A model generated the notes under the pieces. The model was not told the DNA's origin. It worked only from the letters and a program-made list of their open reading frames with translations, and did no database searches. A stretch of DNA of 29,264 nt from Bin125 sp026705025. Its GTDB lineage: Bacteria; Chloroflexota; Dehalococcoidia; Bin125. The stretch covers positions 1 to 29,264 of the forward strand of contig JAPPBN010000007.1 in assembly GCA_026705025.1 (NCBI GenBank), written 5' to 3'. Position 1 is the first letter of the stretch. Every line of letters begins with the position of its first letter. Below, in pieces: positions 22,079 to 29,264 of the stretch. A program made the position numbers and the translations under genes.

Positions 22079-23788
22079 TTAGCGGGCGCCGCGGATGAGT
22101 TGGCCGGGGCGTGCTCCGGTTTCTTCTCCGTGGCGGCTAATGACTTCACCGCTGACGATGGTGGCGACGTAGCCGCGCGACTTCTGGATCAGGCGCATCG
22201 CTTCGGTCGGCAGGTCGTGGACGGCCTGGGGCGGCTCGAGCTGCAGGGCGTCGTAGTCGATGACGTTGACGTCGCCCTTTTTGCCGACCTCGAGCGTGCC
22301 CCGGTCGCCGAGACCGTAGAGCTCCGCAGTGTCGTTGGTCATTCGCTTCACAACCCATTCCAGCGGCAGCTTTTCGCCGCGGCTGCGGTCTCGCGACCAG
22401 TGGGTGAGCATGAAGGTCGGCATCGAGGCGTCGCAGATTACGCCGCAGTGCGCGCCGCCGTCGGACAGACCCATCGCGACGCGCGGGTGCATCATCATCT
22501 CGCGGGTTGCGTCGAGGTTGTTGTGTGCGTAGTTGAAGAGCGGCGCGAAGAGCACGTTCTGGCCGTCGCCCTGGCTGAGGAAGTCGTAGGCGAACTCGAG
22601 CGCCGTCTGACCGGCGGCCTCGGCGCGAGCCGCGACCGATTCATCAGCGGTTGGCTCGTAGTTGGGCGGGTCGGTCATCGGGTAGAGCTTGTTCCACATG
22701 ACGAAGCCGAGCGCCGCGTCGGGAGCTTCGACTTCGCTGAGGATCTTTTCCCTGCGTTGTGGGTCGCGCATCGCCTCGGCCCGCTCCGCCCAGTCGAGCT
22801 CGTCCAGTTCGCGGTAGCTGGCCGAATGGATGAACGGATGGCGTCCGCGCAGAGTGAGCAGAATCGAGATACCGCGGGCGGCGACCTGCGGGTAGAGCTC
22901 CGCGCCGTCTTCGAGCGCTTCGAGCGAGCGGTCGAGCGCGTCGCGCCAGGCCTCGGGCTCGTTGTCGAACTGGACCATGGCGAAGCTGACCGGTCGCTCG
23001 ATCTCGGCCGAGAGCTTGCGCATCCAGGCGATTTCGAGCTCGGGTGCGTTGGCGTCGTCGCCGGTCACGCCGGCAGGCGCGACCTCGTAGATGCCCGTGC
23101 CGAGCTCCTTGAGCGCCTGGCCGATACCGAACAGCTCGTCCTCGGCGGCGAAGGTGCCGGGAACGGGTTCGCCGTCGATCGCGCGGTGCGCCAGCGTCCG
23201 CGAGGTGGTGAAGCCCAGCGCGCCGGCCTTGAGGCCCTCCTTGACGATGGCGGCCATCTCCTGGATGTCCTCGGGGTTGGCGTCCTCGTTGCGCGCGCCG
23301 CGGTCGCCCATCACGTAGGCGCGGACCGCGCCATGCGGGACCTGCGTGCCGATGTCGATCGCCTTAGGCAGCGTGTCGAGGAAGTCAAGGTACTCGGGGA
23401 ACGATTCCCAGCCCCACTGCATGCCTTCGGCCAGGGCGGAGCCAGGGATGTCCTCGACGCCCTCCATCAGGCCGATCAGCCAGTCACGCCGATTCGGCGC
23501 GGCCGGCGCGAAGCCGACTCCGCAGTTACCGAAGACCACGGTCGTCACGCCATGCCAGAAGGACGGCGTGAGTAGCGGGTCCCAGGTGATCTGGCCGTCG
23601 AAGTGGGTGTGGATGTCGACGAAGCCGGGAGTGACCATCAGGCCCTCGGCGTCGATTTCCTCGCGGCCGAGATCGTTGACTTCGCCGATGGCGGCGACGA
23701 CGCCGTCGTCGATGGCGACATCAGCCTGCCGGGCCGGTGCGCCGGTGCCGTCGACGACGAGTCCGTTGCGAATCACGAGATCGTGCAT
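22079..23788 (-). CDS. N-acyl-D-amino-acid deacylase-like amidohydrolase
   Basis: Metal-dependent hydrolase of the amidohydrolase_3 / D-aminoacylase group, 569 residues. The metal site HTHFDGQ has H60 and H62; GNCGVGFAP supplies C88, the cysteine ligand known in D-aminoacylases. GLSDGGAHCGV carries the catalytic aspartate late in the barrel. The N-terminal DLVIRNGLVVDGTGAPARQADVAI and the C-terminal LGDRGTLEVGKKGDVNVIDYDAL form the composite beta domain. Exact substrate is unknown; N-acyl-D-amino acids or D-glutamate/aspartate derivatives are known for relatives. AAGGA lies 6 nt before the ATG. A palindromic element follows the stop. Confidence 0.92.
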   Translation of the reverse strand: MHDLVIRNGLVVDGTGAPARQADVAIDDGVVAAIGEVNDLGREEIDAEGLMVTPGFVDIHTHFDGQITWDPLLTPSFWHGVTTVVFGNCGVGFAPAAPNRRDWLIGLMEGVEDIPGSALAEGMQWGWESFPEYLDFLDTLPKAIDIGTQVPHGAVRAYVMGDRGARNEDANPEDIQEMAAIVKEGLKAGALGFTTSRTLAHRAIDGEPVPGTFAAEDELFGIGQALKELGTGIYEVAPAGVTGDDANAPELEIAWMRKLSAEIERPVSFAMVQFDNEPEAWRDALDRSLEALEDGAELYPQVAARGISILLTLRGRHPFIHSASYRELDELDWAERAEAMRDPQRREKILSEVEAPDAALGFVMWNKLYPMTDPPNYEPTADESVAARAEAAGQTALEFAYDFLSQGDGQNVLFAPLFNYAHNNLDATREMMMHPRVAMGLSDGGAHCGVICDASMPTFMLTHWSRDRSRGEKLPLEWVVKRMTNDTAELYGLGDRGTLEVGKKGDVNVIDYDALQLEPPQAVHDLPTEAMRLIQKSRGYVATIVSGEVISRHGEETGARPGQLIRGAR

Positions 23789-23896
23789 GGGGATTCCTTC
23801 AGTACATTGCGCGGGTTGAGCGCAGTATGCCAGATGCCGAGATGCGGCGACCTGAGAACTGCGACGGGCACGCCGAGGCTGTGGTTGGTGGGGGCA

Positions 23897-23912
23897 CGAA
23901 AAGAAAAAAAAC
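23897..23912 (-). terminator. T-rich tract after the small unknown gene (possible terminator)
   Basis: On the minus strand an 8-T run followed by C and TTTT lies about 25 nt after the stop of the small gene at 23936. Only a weak 4-bp stem (CGAG/CTCG, 23912-23934) precedes it. The T-tract is conspicuous in this GC-rich DNA and correctly placed, but the hairpin is poor. The rest of the interval up to the amidohydrolase start holds no gene. Confidence 0.35.
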
Positions 23913-23935
23913 GAGGTGAACGGGTTGGGGCTCGA

Positions 23936-24271
23936 CTACAAGGGGTCGTCGTCCTCGTCGGGGAACTCTTCCTCGGGATGGGCAGCCCCCGCCTGCGCGG
24001 GGGCGACTTCGAAGAGCTGAGGAGCATCGTGGTCGCGTTCGAAGTGCTGAGGGGCGTCTTGGTCGTAGAGATCGCGGAGTTTGTGGCGGGCGACGTCGAA
24101 GGGGTCAGTGGCGAGGTAGCGCTGATAGTTGAGTCGCGCGCGGTCGGTGGGGGCGAAGAGTTCGCGCACGATGGCGTCCAGGGCGTTGAGCCGGCGGCAG
24201 GCCGGGGCGTTGCTGTTGGCGCGGCGCCAGAGGTTGTCGATGGCGGCTCGGTAGTGGAATGGATTGGGCAT
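23936..24271 (-). CDS. Small hypothetical protein with acidic tail
   Basis: I do not recognise this 111-residue protein. Residues 1-70 look alpha-helical (FHYRAAIDNLWRRANSNAPACRRLNALDAIVRELF, then RLNYQRYLATDPFDVARHKLRDLYDQ). The tail is acidic and ends PDEDDDPL. A palindromic repeat lies in the tail coding region and encodes VAPAQAGAAH. The ATG at 24271 has AAGG 9 nt upstream, and a promoter with a 17-nt spacer lies about 50 nt upstream, which supports expression. A longer frame from 24382 would include the promoter and is rejected. No membrane segment or signal peptide. It could be a DNA-binding or structural small protein, but nothing proves this. Confidence 0.6.
   Translation of the reverse strand: MPNPFHYRAAIDNLWRRANSNAPACRRLNALDAIVRELFAPTDRARLNYQRYLATDPFDVARHKLRDLYDQDAPQHFERDHDAPQLFEVAPAQAGAAHPEEEFPDEDDDPL
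23985..24004. repeat. Palindrome inside a reading frame
   Basis: GCCCCCGC-CTGC-GCGGGGGC is a perfect 8-bp stem with a 4-nt loop. It lies in the tail coding region of the small hypothetical gene. Its flanks and layout resemble the REP-like palindromes at 21971-22061 and 26947-26969. The reading frame passes through it without a stop. Confidence 0.65.
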
Positions 24272-24302
24272 GACGGTGACCTTCGTGATTGGGTGCAGTG
24301 AT

Positions 24303-24346
24303 ACACATGTTCTGGTTATTGTGTGCTGAATCGGAGGGTTCGTCAA
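24303..24346 (-). promoter_or_regulatory. Promoter and candidate operator of the small hypothetical gene
   Basis: Minus strand: TTGACG (24346-24341), 17 nt, CACAAT (24323-24318). Four bases after the -10 box comes AGAACATGTGTAT (24315-24303), over the expected start point. It differs from AGAACATCTGTAC in the radical SAM promoter at only two positions. The leader to the ATG at 24271 is about 40 nt. The operator reading is inference. Confidence 0.5.
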
Positions 24347-24405
24347 ACGCGTGAGGATCGATTGAGGTGGCCTGATAGACATGGCGACGGTCTACCAGGA
24401 TGGCT

Positions 24406-26046
24406 CTAGCGTTGCTCGATCCTGAGCAGCTCCGAGCGGGCGATCTCGTAGGCCGCTTCAGTGTTGTCGGCGAAGTGGGTGTCGGGCGCGTGGTTGTTGT
24501 TGAGCAAGGCTCGGAGCAGTCGGCCGACGTTGGGCGCGAGCGAGCCGACGATCACAACCAGTCGCCCGTCCTGTTGTCCCACTCTGATCAGCTCAGCGAT
24601 CATCGTGGCGCCAGAATCGTCAATGACCTTCGTCTTCGAGCCGTCCATGATCACGATTCGGTGTTCCTCAATGTCGGGCAACAGCGATTGCTTGATCCGC
24701 CTCGCTGAGGCGACTGTCACCCGTTCGGGCAACACGATCAGACCGCAGTGAGCTGCGAACGGATCCCGCTCAGAAGCATCCGATTCAGTTAGCAGCACTC
24801 GGTCCAGGAGTGGCACCGAAATCAGCCCGCTCAGCTCCCGGTCCTCGTCTCGCCTCGAGTTCAGCACGAGCGTCAGGATCGCCCCGACCAATACAGCGTC
24901 GGCGAAGCCGACGAAGACCGTACACAGCATCGTCGCGAGCATGCAGAAGGCGTATGACCTCTCCATTTGAGGAATGGAGCGAAGGAATCGCCAGTCGATC
25001 ATCTGCCAGGCGGTGACGACCATGATCAACGCGATGACCGCCAGCGGGATCTGCTGGATGATTCCCTCAAGCACCGTGACCGCTGCGACCACGACCAACA
25101 ACACGGTCAAGCATCCGATTGCCGTGCGTCCGCCGTTGTAGATGAACACCAGGCTGGCCGGTCCGATGGCTCCCGGCAAGCCACCGATTGAAGTTGTCAC
25201 CACGGTCCCGAGACCCAGTCCGAAGGTCAGCCGGTTCGGTTGGTGGTCCGAGCCGCTGACCAGGTCGCAGTTGATGGCGCCGATCAGCGTCGCGAGGCTG
25301 TTGAGCAGTGCGACCAGAATGGCCGGTTCGATGACCTCGACGAACAGATCGAGCGACAGGCCAGAGAGTTCGAGTTCCGGAGATTCGAATGAGAGCGAAG
25401 GCACGAGTGGCGCGCCGTTGAACCAGAACACGCCTAGCGCCGTGCCGACGACGAGCACGATCAATGACCTGGGCAGTCTGGTTGCCACTCGGCCGCGCCA
25501 GACGAGGGCGACGGCGAGACAGATCAGGATCAGCGTGAGGGCGTCGCTGTTGCGGCTGCCGAACCGGTCGATCACCTCATCGACGACCGGAACAACGCCG
25601 GAGGCGGCCGACTCAAATCCAATCGCGTGTCCGATCTGGCTGAAGAACAGCAGGATCCCCAGGCCGGACCAGAATCCGGCGAGCACCGAGTGAGGCAAGT
25701 AGGCGATGTAGCGCCCCAACCCCAGCGTGGCGAACACGATCTGCGCTGCGCCTGCCAGGACGCCGATCGCCACGGCCTCTGTCAGCGAGTTGCTGTACTG
25801 GGCGAAGATCATCGAGACGACCAGCGCCGGCGAGATCAGGATGCCTCGCCCGCCGCCGACAATCGCAGAGTTCAGCGCGAGCGCGATTGATCCGTACATC
25901 CCGGCAACCGGCCCCAGGCCGGAGAGCATGCCAAAGCCGATTGCGAATGGTATTGAAGTGACGCCAGCGAGCAGACCGCCGATCAGGTCGCCCCGCAGAT
26001 CGTCAAGGCCGTATCCCTCTGGTCGCAGTCGGAAGGAAGGCCTCAT
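24406..26046 (-). CDS. SulP-family anion permease with STAS domain
   Basis: Inner-membrane transporter of 546 residues. After a short cytosolic N-terminus there are about 11-14 hydrophobic segments, starting with DLRGDLIGGLLAGVTSIPFAIGFGML and including AGFWSGLGILLFFSQIGHAIGF. The central SDHQPNRLTFGLGLGTVVTTSIGGLPGAIGPASLVF corresponds to the conserved region after TM8. The C-terminal STAS domain (about 430-546) has VIMDGSKTKVIDDSGATMIAEL, with the DDSG turn where regulatory phosphorylation occurs in relatives. Sulfate, bicarbonate or another anion could be the substrate. I start at the ATG 26046, because the frame further upstream reads through a palindrome remnant. No clear Shine-Dalgarno site is present. 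Confidence 0.92.
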   Translation of the reverse strand: MRPSFRLRPEGYGLDDLRGDLIGGLLAGVTSIPFAIGFGMLSGLGPVAGMYGSIALALNSAIVGGGRGILISPALVVSMIFAQYSNSLTEAVAIGVLAGAAQIVFATLGLGRYIAYLPHSVLAGFWSGLGILLFFSQIGHAIGFESAASGVVPVVDEVIDRFGSRNSDALTLILICLAVALVWRGRVATRLPRSLIVLVVGTALGVFWFNGAPLVPSLSFESPELELSGLSLDLFVEVIEPAILVALLNSLATLIGAINCDLVSGSDHQPNRLTFGLGLGTVVTTSIGGLPGAIGPASLVFIYNGGRTAIGCLTVLLVVVAAVTVLEGIIQQIPLAVIALIMVVTAWQMIDWRFLRSIPQMERSYAFCMLATMLCTVFVGFADAVLVGAILTLVLNSRRDEDRELSGLISVPLLDRVLLTESDASERDPFAAHCGLIVLPERVTVASARRIKQSLLPDIEEHRIVIMDGSKTKVIDDSGATMIAELIRVGQQDGRLVVIVGSLAPNVGRLLRALLNNNHAPDTHFADNTEAAYEIARSELLRIEQR

Positions 26047-26463
26047 TTGTCGATTGGTCGGTGTCGCGACTACGGGCGTGCGATTCCCGCTTCGGAATGA
26101 AGGCACTTGTCTCGTACGAGGGATCGGATTGAACAGATGTCGAGGTCGGGCGACCCGCGGTACCAAACTGCGGTGTTCCTGCCGTGCGCCCGTGTGACGT
26201 GGGGATCACCGATCATGATTACTACCTCAGTCCGTGGTGTGATCGTGTCGATACAGGCGATGCTCGGCCCAGGGTGCAAGGTATTGCATGAGCGTGATGA
26301 CGTAGGGGTCGACCCAAAAGTGATCGCGGTGTGATGTGATACGGAACCACGTGTGCTTCCTGTCGCATACCCAATCAGTGTCGCTGACGCTGGTTAGGTT
26401 TCACACGAGTACTGCTACGCCAGTGTCATTTAGGGGCGGAACAGAATCGATCGCTCGGTGCCG
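26047..26463. other. Gene-free interval upstream of sulP
   Basis: I see no convincing gene here; short frames on both strands lack family features. Three things are visible. A remnant of the palindromic repeat (GATTCCCGCTTCGGAATGA) lies around 26082-26100. GAACAGATGT at 26131-26140 resembles the candidate operators of two nearby genes and sits about 85 nt before the sulP start. The rest, up to the 29-bp repeat array, shows several AT-richer patches but no promoter with both boxes well placed. The sulP promoter presumably lies here. Confidence 0.6.
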
Positions 26464-26597
26464 GCGGTCGGGTGCGACCGCTACTCGGTTCGGCGGTCGG
26501 GTGCGACCGCTACTCGGTTCAGCGGTCGGGTGCGACCGCTACTCGGTTTGGCGGTCCGGTGCGACCGCTACTCGGTTTGGCGGTCGGGTGCGACCGC
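26464..26597. repeat. Tandem array of five 29-bp hairpin units
   Basis: Units begin at 26464, 26493, 26522, 26551 and 26580, a constant 29-bp period. The last is cut at 26597. Each unit contains GCGGTCG-GGTG-CGACCGC, a perfect 7-bp stem with a 4-nt loop, then TACTCGGTT and two variable bases. The copies are almost identical; unit four has GGTCCGGT in place of GGTCGGGT. There are no unique spacers, so it is not a CRISPR. The copy at 26580-26597 is inside the 3' end of the small membrane protein gene, and the other four lie beyond its stop. No T-run follows the hairpins. Confidence 0.95.
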
Positions 26598-26912
26598 CAG
26601 GAAGGGAAACAGCGCGATGAAGGTGAGGAGGCTGGCCAGGCCCCAACGAATGGGGTCGCGGCCCTTGATCCGGGCGAGCCAGGCGGCCAGCCCGGCGTAT
26701 CCGACCCAGAGCACGCCCCAGGTCCAGCCGACGGTTTCGGCGAAGTCGTCCGGCTCGTCTTCTTCGGTCCTGACCTCGCTCGCTGTGTTGGAGTCTTCGT
26801 TGTCGTTGACGTAGACCACGAGCATGGCGATGAAAGGGATCCAGATCGCGTAGAGGAGAATCGCGATCGCGAGGCGGTCGCGGGGCCAGAGGCGCTGTCG
26901 CATGCTCAACAT
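26568..26912 (-). CDS. Small membrane protein of unknown function
   Basis: Predicted 114-residue inner-membrane protein. Three hydrophobic segments are visible: LAIAILLYAIWIPFIAMLVVYV (about 15-36), TWGVLWVGYAGLAAWLA (about 67-83) and GLASLLTFIALFPFLAV (about 93-109). An acidic loop lies between the first two (NDNEDSNTASEVRTEEDEPDD). I do not recognise the family. The ATG at 26912 or the one at 26903 is the likely start; longer frames would read through a palindrome. The last residues, VAPDRQTE, are encoded by the terminal unit of the 29-bp array, so the C-terminus may have been altered when the array formed. Confidence 0.65.
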   Translation of the reverse strand: MLSMRQRLWPRDRLAIAILLYAIWIPFIAMLVVYVNDNEDSNTASEVRTEEDEPDDFAETVGWTWGVLWVGYAGLAAWLARIKGRDPIRWGLASLLTFIALFPFLAVAPDRQTE

Positions 26913-26946
26913 CCGTGAAAGCGAGGACGGTGCTGGTCGCGGCGAG

Positions 26947-26969
26947 ATACCCGCGGCAAGCGCGGGTAT
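26947..26969. repeat. REP-like single palindrome
   Basis: ATACCCGCG-GCAAG-CGCGGGTAT is a perfect 9-bp stem with a 5-nt loop, followed by GACGA. It shares the layout and flanks (GAGAT before, ATGACG after) of the right half of the 91-bp element at 21971-22061. It lies 14 nt after the SMP-30-like gene and may serve as its 3' hairpin. Confidence 0.75.
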
Positions 26970-26983
26970 GACGAGGCCGGTTG

Positions 26984-27946
26984 TCAGCGTTGATGGACCA
27001 GGGGCTCGCCGGGGATTGGGGAGCGGGCGTGGACGACGTAGTCGCTGCGAATTGAGCCGATGTAGAGGTCGCACATGTCGTCGCCGCCCCAACTGACATT
27101 GGTCGGCGCCTGCATGACCTCGCCCTCAAGGTCCTCGATCATGGTGACGACCTCGAACTGCGGGGTGATCGCGACGACCTTGTTCGACATCGGCAGCGTG
27201 ACCCAGAGGTTGCCCTCCTGGTCGAAGCCGCAGCCGTCGGTGAGGCCCAGCTCGCCGCGCTGTTCGGCGCTCAGCGGCCGCATGGCGGCGAGGTCGGCGA
27301 CCGACTTGCCCAGTTGCGGCCCGTAGACCTCGGGTTCACCGAGGGAGCCGTCGCCGTTGATCGGGTAGCGCAGCACGTGGCACCCAGTGGTTGAGCAGAC
27401 GTAGGCGTTCTCTTCCCGCGGGTCGAGGGTGATGCCGTTGGCGAACTCGATCTCGGTGGCGAGCATTGACAGCGAGCCGTCGGTCTCGATGCGGAACAGG
27501 AAGCCGTCGGGGTCGCCGGAGAACGCGTCTCCGCCGGATCGCGAGGTCGAGTGGGTCACCCAGATGCGTCCCTGGGAGTCGACGTGCGGATAGTTGGACG
27601 CGACCAGTGGGATGCCGTCGATCTGGTCGGCGAGGACTTCGATTTCGCCGGTGTCGACGTCGAGCCGCTGGACGGGTCCGACTCCGCTGTCGTCGGAGCC
27701 CTGGCCATCGAGTCCGCCGACGTTGGCGATGATGATTCGGCCGTCGGTGTCCATGTTGTTGCCGTTGGGCGCGCCGCCGGCGTTGCCGACGCGATTGAGC
27801 GTGCCGTCGGGCAACGCTTCGGCCGCGGCTGAGGCCTGGTCGGACATCCAGACACGGCCGTCGCGGGAGACGACGACGTCCTCGGGTCGCTGTACACCGA
27901 CGCCGACCTTGCTGAGTTGGTCCTTGCGGATGGGAGTGAGGGGCAT
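26984..27946 (-). CDS. SMP-30/gluconolactonase-like beta-propeller protein
   Basis: Predicted six-bladed propeller hydrolase of 320 residues. Blade motifs include RPEDVVVSRDGRVWMSDQ (about 20-37), GNNMDTDGRIIIANVGG, YPHVDSQGRIWVTHST, FANGITLDPREENAYVCST and DGCGFDQEGNLWVTLP. These fit the SMP-30/LRE-like group (lactonases that bind a divalent metal). Substrate is unknown. The ATG at 27946 has GAGAGAAA upstream and follows the carboxylesterase stop by 13 nt, so the two are probably one transcript. No signal peptide is evident. Confidence 0.88.
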   Translation of the reverse strand: MPLTPIRKDQLSKVGVGVQRPEDVVVSRDGRVWMSDQASAAAEALPDGTLNRVGNAGGAPNGNNMDTDGRIIIANVGGLDGQGSDDSGVGPVQRLDVDTGEIEVLADQIDGIPLVASNYPHVDSQGRIWVTHSTSRSGGDAFSGDPDGFLFRIETDGSLSMLATEIEFANGITLDPREENAYVCSTTGCHVLRYPINGDGSLGEPEVYGPQLGKSVADLAAMRPLSAEQRGELGLTDGCGFDQEGNLWVTLPMSNKVVAITPQFEVVTMIEDLEGEVMQAPTNVSWGGDDMCDLYIGSIRSDYVVHARSPIPGEPLVHQR

Positions 27947-27959
27947 GGTTCGTTTCTCT

Positions 27960-29183
27960 CTAGGAAATGACTTCGTCCCAGACGCCGACTTCGGGTCCGC
28001 GCCAGTCGTGCTCGACTCTCGGGTTGTCACCAAGGACCTGGATGGGCTTTGCGCCTGCGTCCCAGGCGGGAGCGTCGACGCCTTCGCCGGCGGGATTGCC
28101 GGTTTTGGCGAAGTTGAGCCAGGTGTCCATCGTCAGTTCGGAGAAGGCGTCGGCGACTGGACCGCTGCCGAAAAACTCGGGCGCGACGGCGTGTGTGCCG
28201 AAGACGAAGGGCAGTTCGAGCGCGTGGCAGGAGCCGAGGGCGCCGTTCATGGCGGGAGACTCCCAGTCGAAGAGGTAGGCGTAGGTTGGCGCGCGGGAGG
28301 TCTGGGCGTCTGCGAGACGCAGGCCGGGGATGCGTAGCATGATGTCGCCGATCGCGGCGACGAAGATCTCGTCGGGGGAGTCGTCCTCGCCACGTTCGCG
28401 CCGAGCGGCCCGGTAAGTGGCAAAGGCCGAGGCGCCGTCGGGATGCATCATGCCCAGCAGTCCCGTGACCGCCTCTTCGGACATCGGGTCGGCTGCGCCC
28501 GCGGCGGCCAGCAACTTGAGCTCCTCGTCCAGCGAACCGACTAACGTCGCGACTCCGTCGGCAGAACCGTCGCGGATGTGGTCGATTGGCAGCGAGGAGA
28601 GGAACGCGCCGTCGATCACCGGCTGGAACGGCATCTGCGGCGTCGGAGATGCCTCGCCGTCGGACAGGTCGGCGGCCGCATCTGGGTTGGCGAGCGGATC
28701 GACCGCGACCGACGCGGCCAGGATCTCCGAGGCATCAGCGGCCATTAAGGCGTCGACATCGTCGGCCGCGACGCCGAGCGCTTCGCAGAACTTGAACGCG
28801 GTGGCGTTGGTTTCCTCGACGCTGAGTCCGTTGTGGCCGGCGCCGCTCTGGGGAATCGCCTTCTGAAACAGCCCGGCCGACTCGGGCGAGGCCATCAACG
28901 AGGCGACGCTCATGCCGCCGGCGGACTCGCCGAAGATGGTGACGTTGCCAGGATCGCCGCCGAAGTTGGCGATGTTCTCGTGGACCCACTTCAGCGCCGC
29001 GACCTGGTCGCGCATCCCGAAGTTGGTCTCGCCCAGAGCGGGCAGGTTGAGGAAGCCCAGCGCTCCGAGCCGGTAGTTGATCGTGACGATCACGACGTCG
29101 CCGCGTGACGCGAGGTTGGCGCCGTCGTAGTAACCCTCGCTGCCCGAGCCAATAGTGAACGCCCCGCCGTGAATCCAGACCAT
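27960..29183 (-). pseudogene. Type B carboxylesterase lacking its N-terminus
   Basis: Alpha/beta hydrolase of the carboxylesterase/para-nitrobenzyl esterase family. The oxyanion HGGA is at residues 5-8, the nucleophile S87 in FGESAGG, the acid in LVGSLDEE and the histidine in CHALELPFVFG, so the catalytic set is complete. Family members normally have about 90-110 residues before VMVWIHGGAF. Here the in-frame sequence continues upstream only as SIQSYNPPGLDGARPV and meets a TAG at 29250-29252. No ATG, GTG or TTG lies between. The missing part is not present in the other frames of the visible 80 bases. It is either a truncated pseudogene or a gene with an aberrant start at 29183. A TATAAT hexamer (29219-29214, minus) lies 30 nt before that ATG. 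Confidence 0.75.
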
Positions 29184-29227
29184 GACCGGCCGTGCGCCGT
29201 CAAGCCCGGGGGGATTATAACTTTGGA

Positions 29228-29256
29228 TTGACAGCCTGATCTGGATTGCCTAGCCT
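29228..29256 (+). promoter_or_regulatory. Sigma70-type promoter facing out of the window
   Basis: TTGACA (29228-29233) matches the -35 consensus fully. It is followed after exactly 17 nt by TAGCCT (29251-29256), a TANNNT -10. It points to the right, away from the truncated esterase, so a plus-strand gene is expected beyond the window edge. The region occupies the place where the esterase N-terminus should be encoded. Confidence 0.55.
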
Positions 29257-29264
29257 GCCTCCGC

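Noticed and set aside
22100..23575. A 491-codon open frame on the plus strand
   Set aside because: It is antisense to the well-supported amidohydrolase gene, and its translation shows no family motif. Long antisense frames are common in GC-rich coding DNA.
26107..26334. Short plus-strand frame upstream of the repeat array
   Set aside because: Composition is not protein-like, there is no ribosome binding site, and it crosses a palindrome remnant region. Treated as noncoding.
26464..26597. Possible CRISPR array because of a regular 29-bp repeat with an internal palindrome
   Set aside because: The repeat units follow each other directly with no unique spacers, and no cas genes are present.

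Overview
The window is a GC-rich bacterial chromosome segment. It opens in the distal part of the S10/spc/alpha ribosomal-protein superoperon and then passes into metabolic genes. The gene order (rpsE-rpmD-rplO-secY-adk-map-infA-rpsM-rpsK-rpsD-rpoA-rplQ-truA-rplM-rpsI) excludes archaea. The S4 protein carries a four-cysteine zinc motif, rpmJ is missing from its usual slot, and the accessory genes include a luciferase-type flavin oxidoreductase, a D-aminoacylase-type amidohydrolase, an EstB-like serine hydrolase, an SMP-30-like protein and a carboxylesterase. This mix fits an environmental Chloroflexota (SAR202/Dehalococcoidia-like) best. That assignment is inference; a GC-rich actinobacterial relative is not excluded.

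Layout. 1-9147 (+) is the translation/secretion block. Several proteins are enlarged: SecY has an acidic insert of about 138 residues in the loop after TM7, IF1 has a basic, proline-rich N-terminal extension, and RpoA has a long acidic C-terminal tail. 9155-14897 (-) is a tightly coupled operon, apt-mtnP-pfkB kinase-GNAT-ahcY-metK. It makes S-adenosylmethionine and salvages its two spent forms, S-adenosylhomocysteine and methylthioadenosine. Three junctions are 4-nt start/stop overlaps, and the operon runs tail-to-tail into rpsI with 7 nt between stop codons. 14994-18635 (+) holds a methyltransferase coupled to a lipoprotein, then plsX, then trxA with its own promoter and a hairpin after it. 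18770-21083 (+) holds an LLM flavin oxidoreductase and a serine hydrolase.

From 21088 to the end the genes are on the minus strand: a SplB-like radical SAM protein, an N-acyl-D-amino-acid deacylase-like amidohydrolase, a small unknown protein, a SulP transporter with STAS domain, a small membrane protein, an SMP-30-like protein and a 5'-truncated carboxylesterase. This part is rich in small repeats. There is a 91-bp REPIN-like double palindrome, single related palindromes (one inside a reading frame), and a five-copy 29-bp array in which every unit is a hairpin and the first gene-proximal copy encodes the C-terminus of the small membrane protein.

The radical SAM promoter is covered by a perfect 9-bp inverted repeat containing GAACATCTGT. 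Similar GAACANNTGT sites lie at the promoter of the small unknown gene and upstream of sulP, so a small LexA-like regulon is possible. The strongest candidates for something undescribed are the SecY insert, the 29-bp hairpin array and this candidate operator set. I saw no rRNA, tRNA, CRISPR array, transposase or phage gene.
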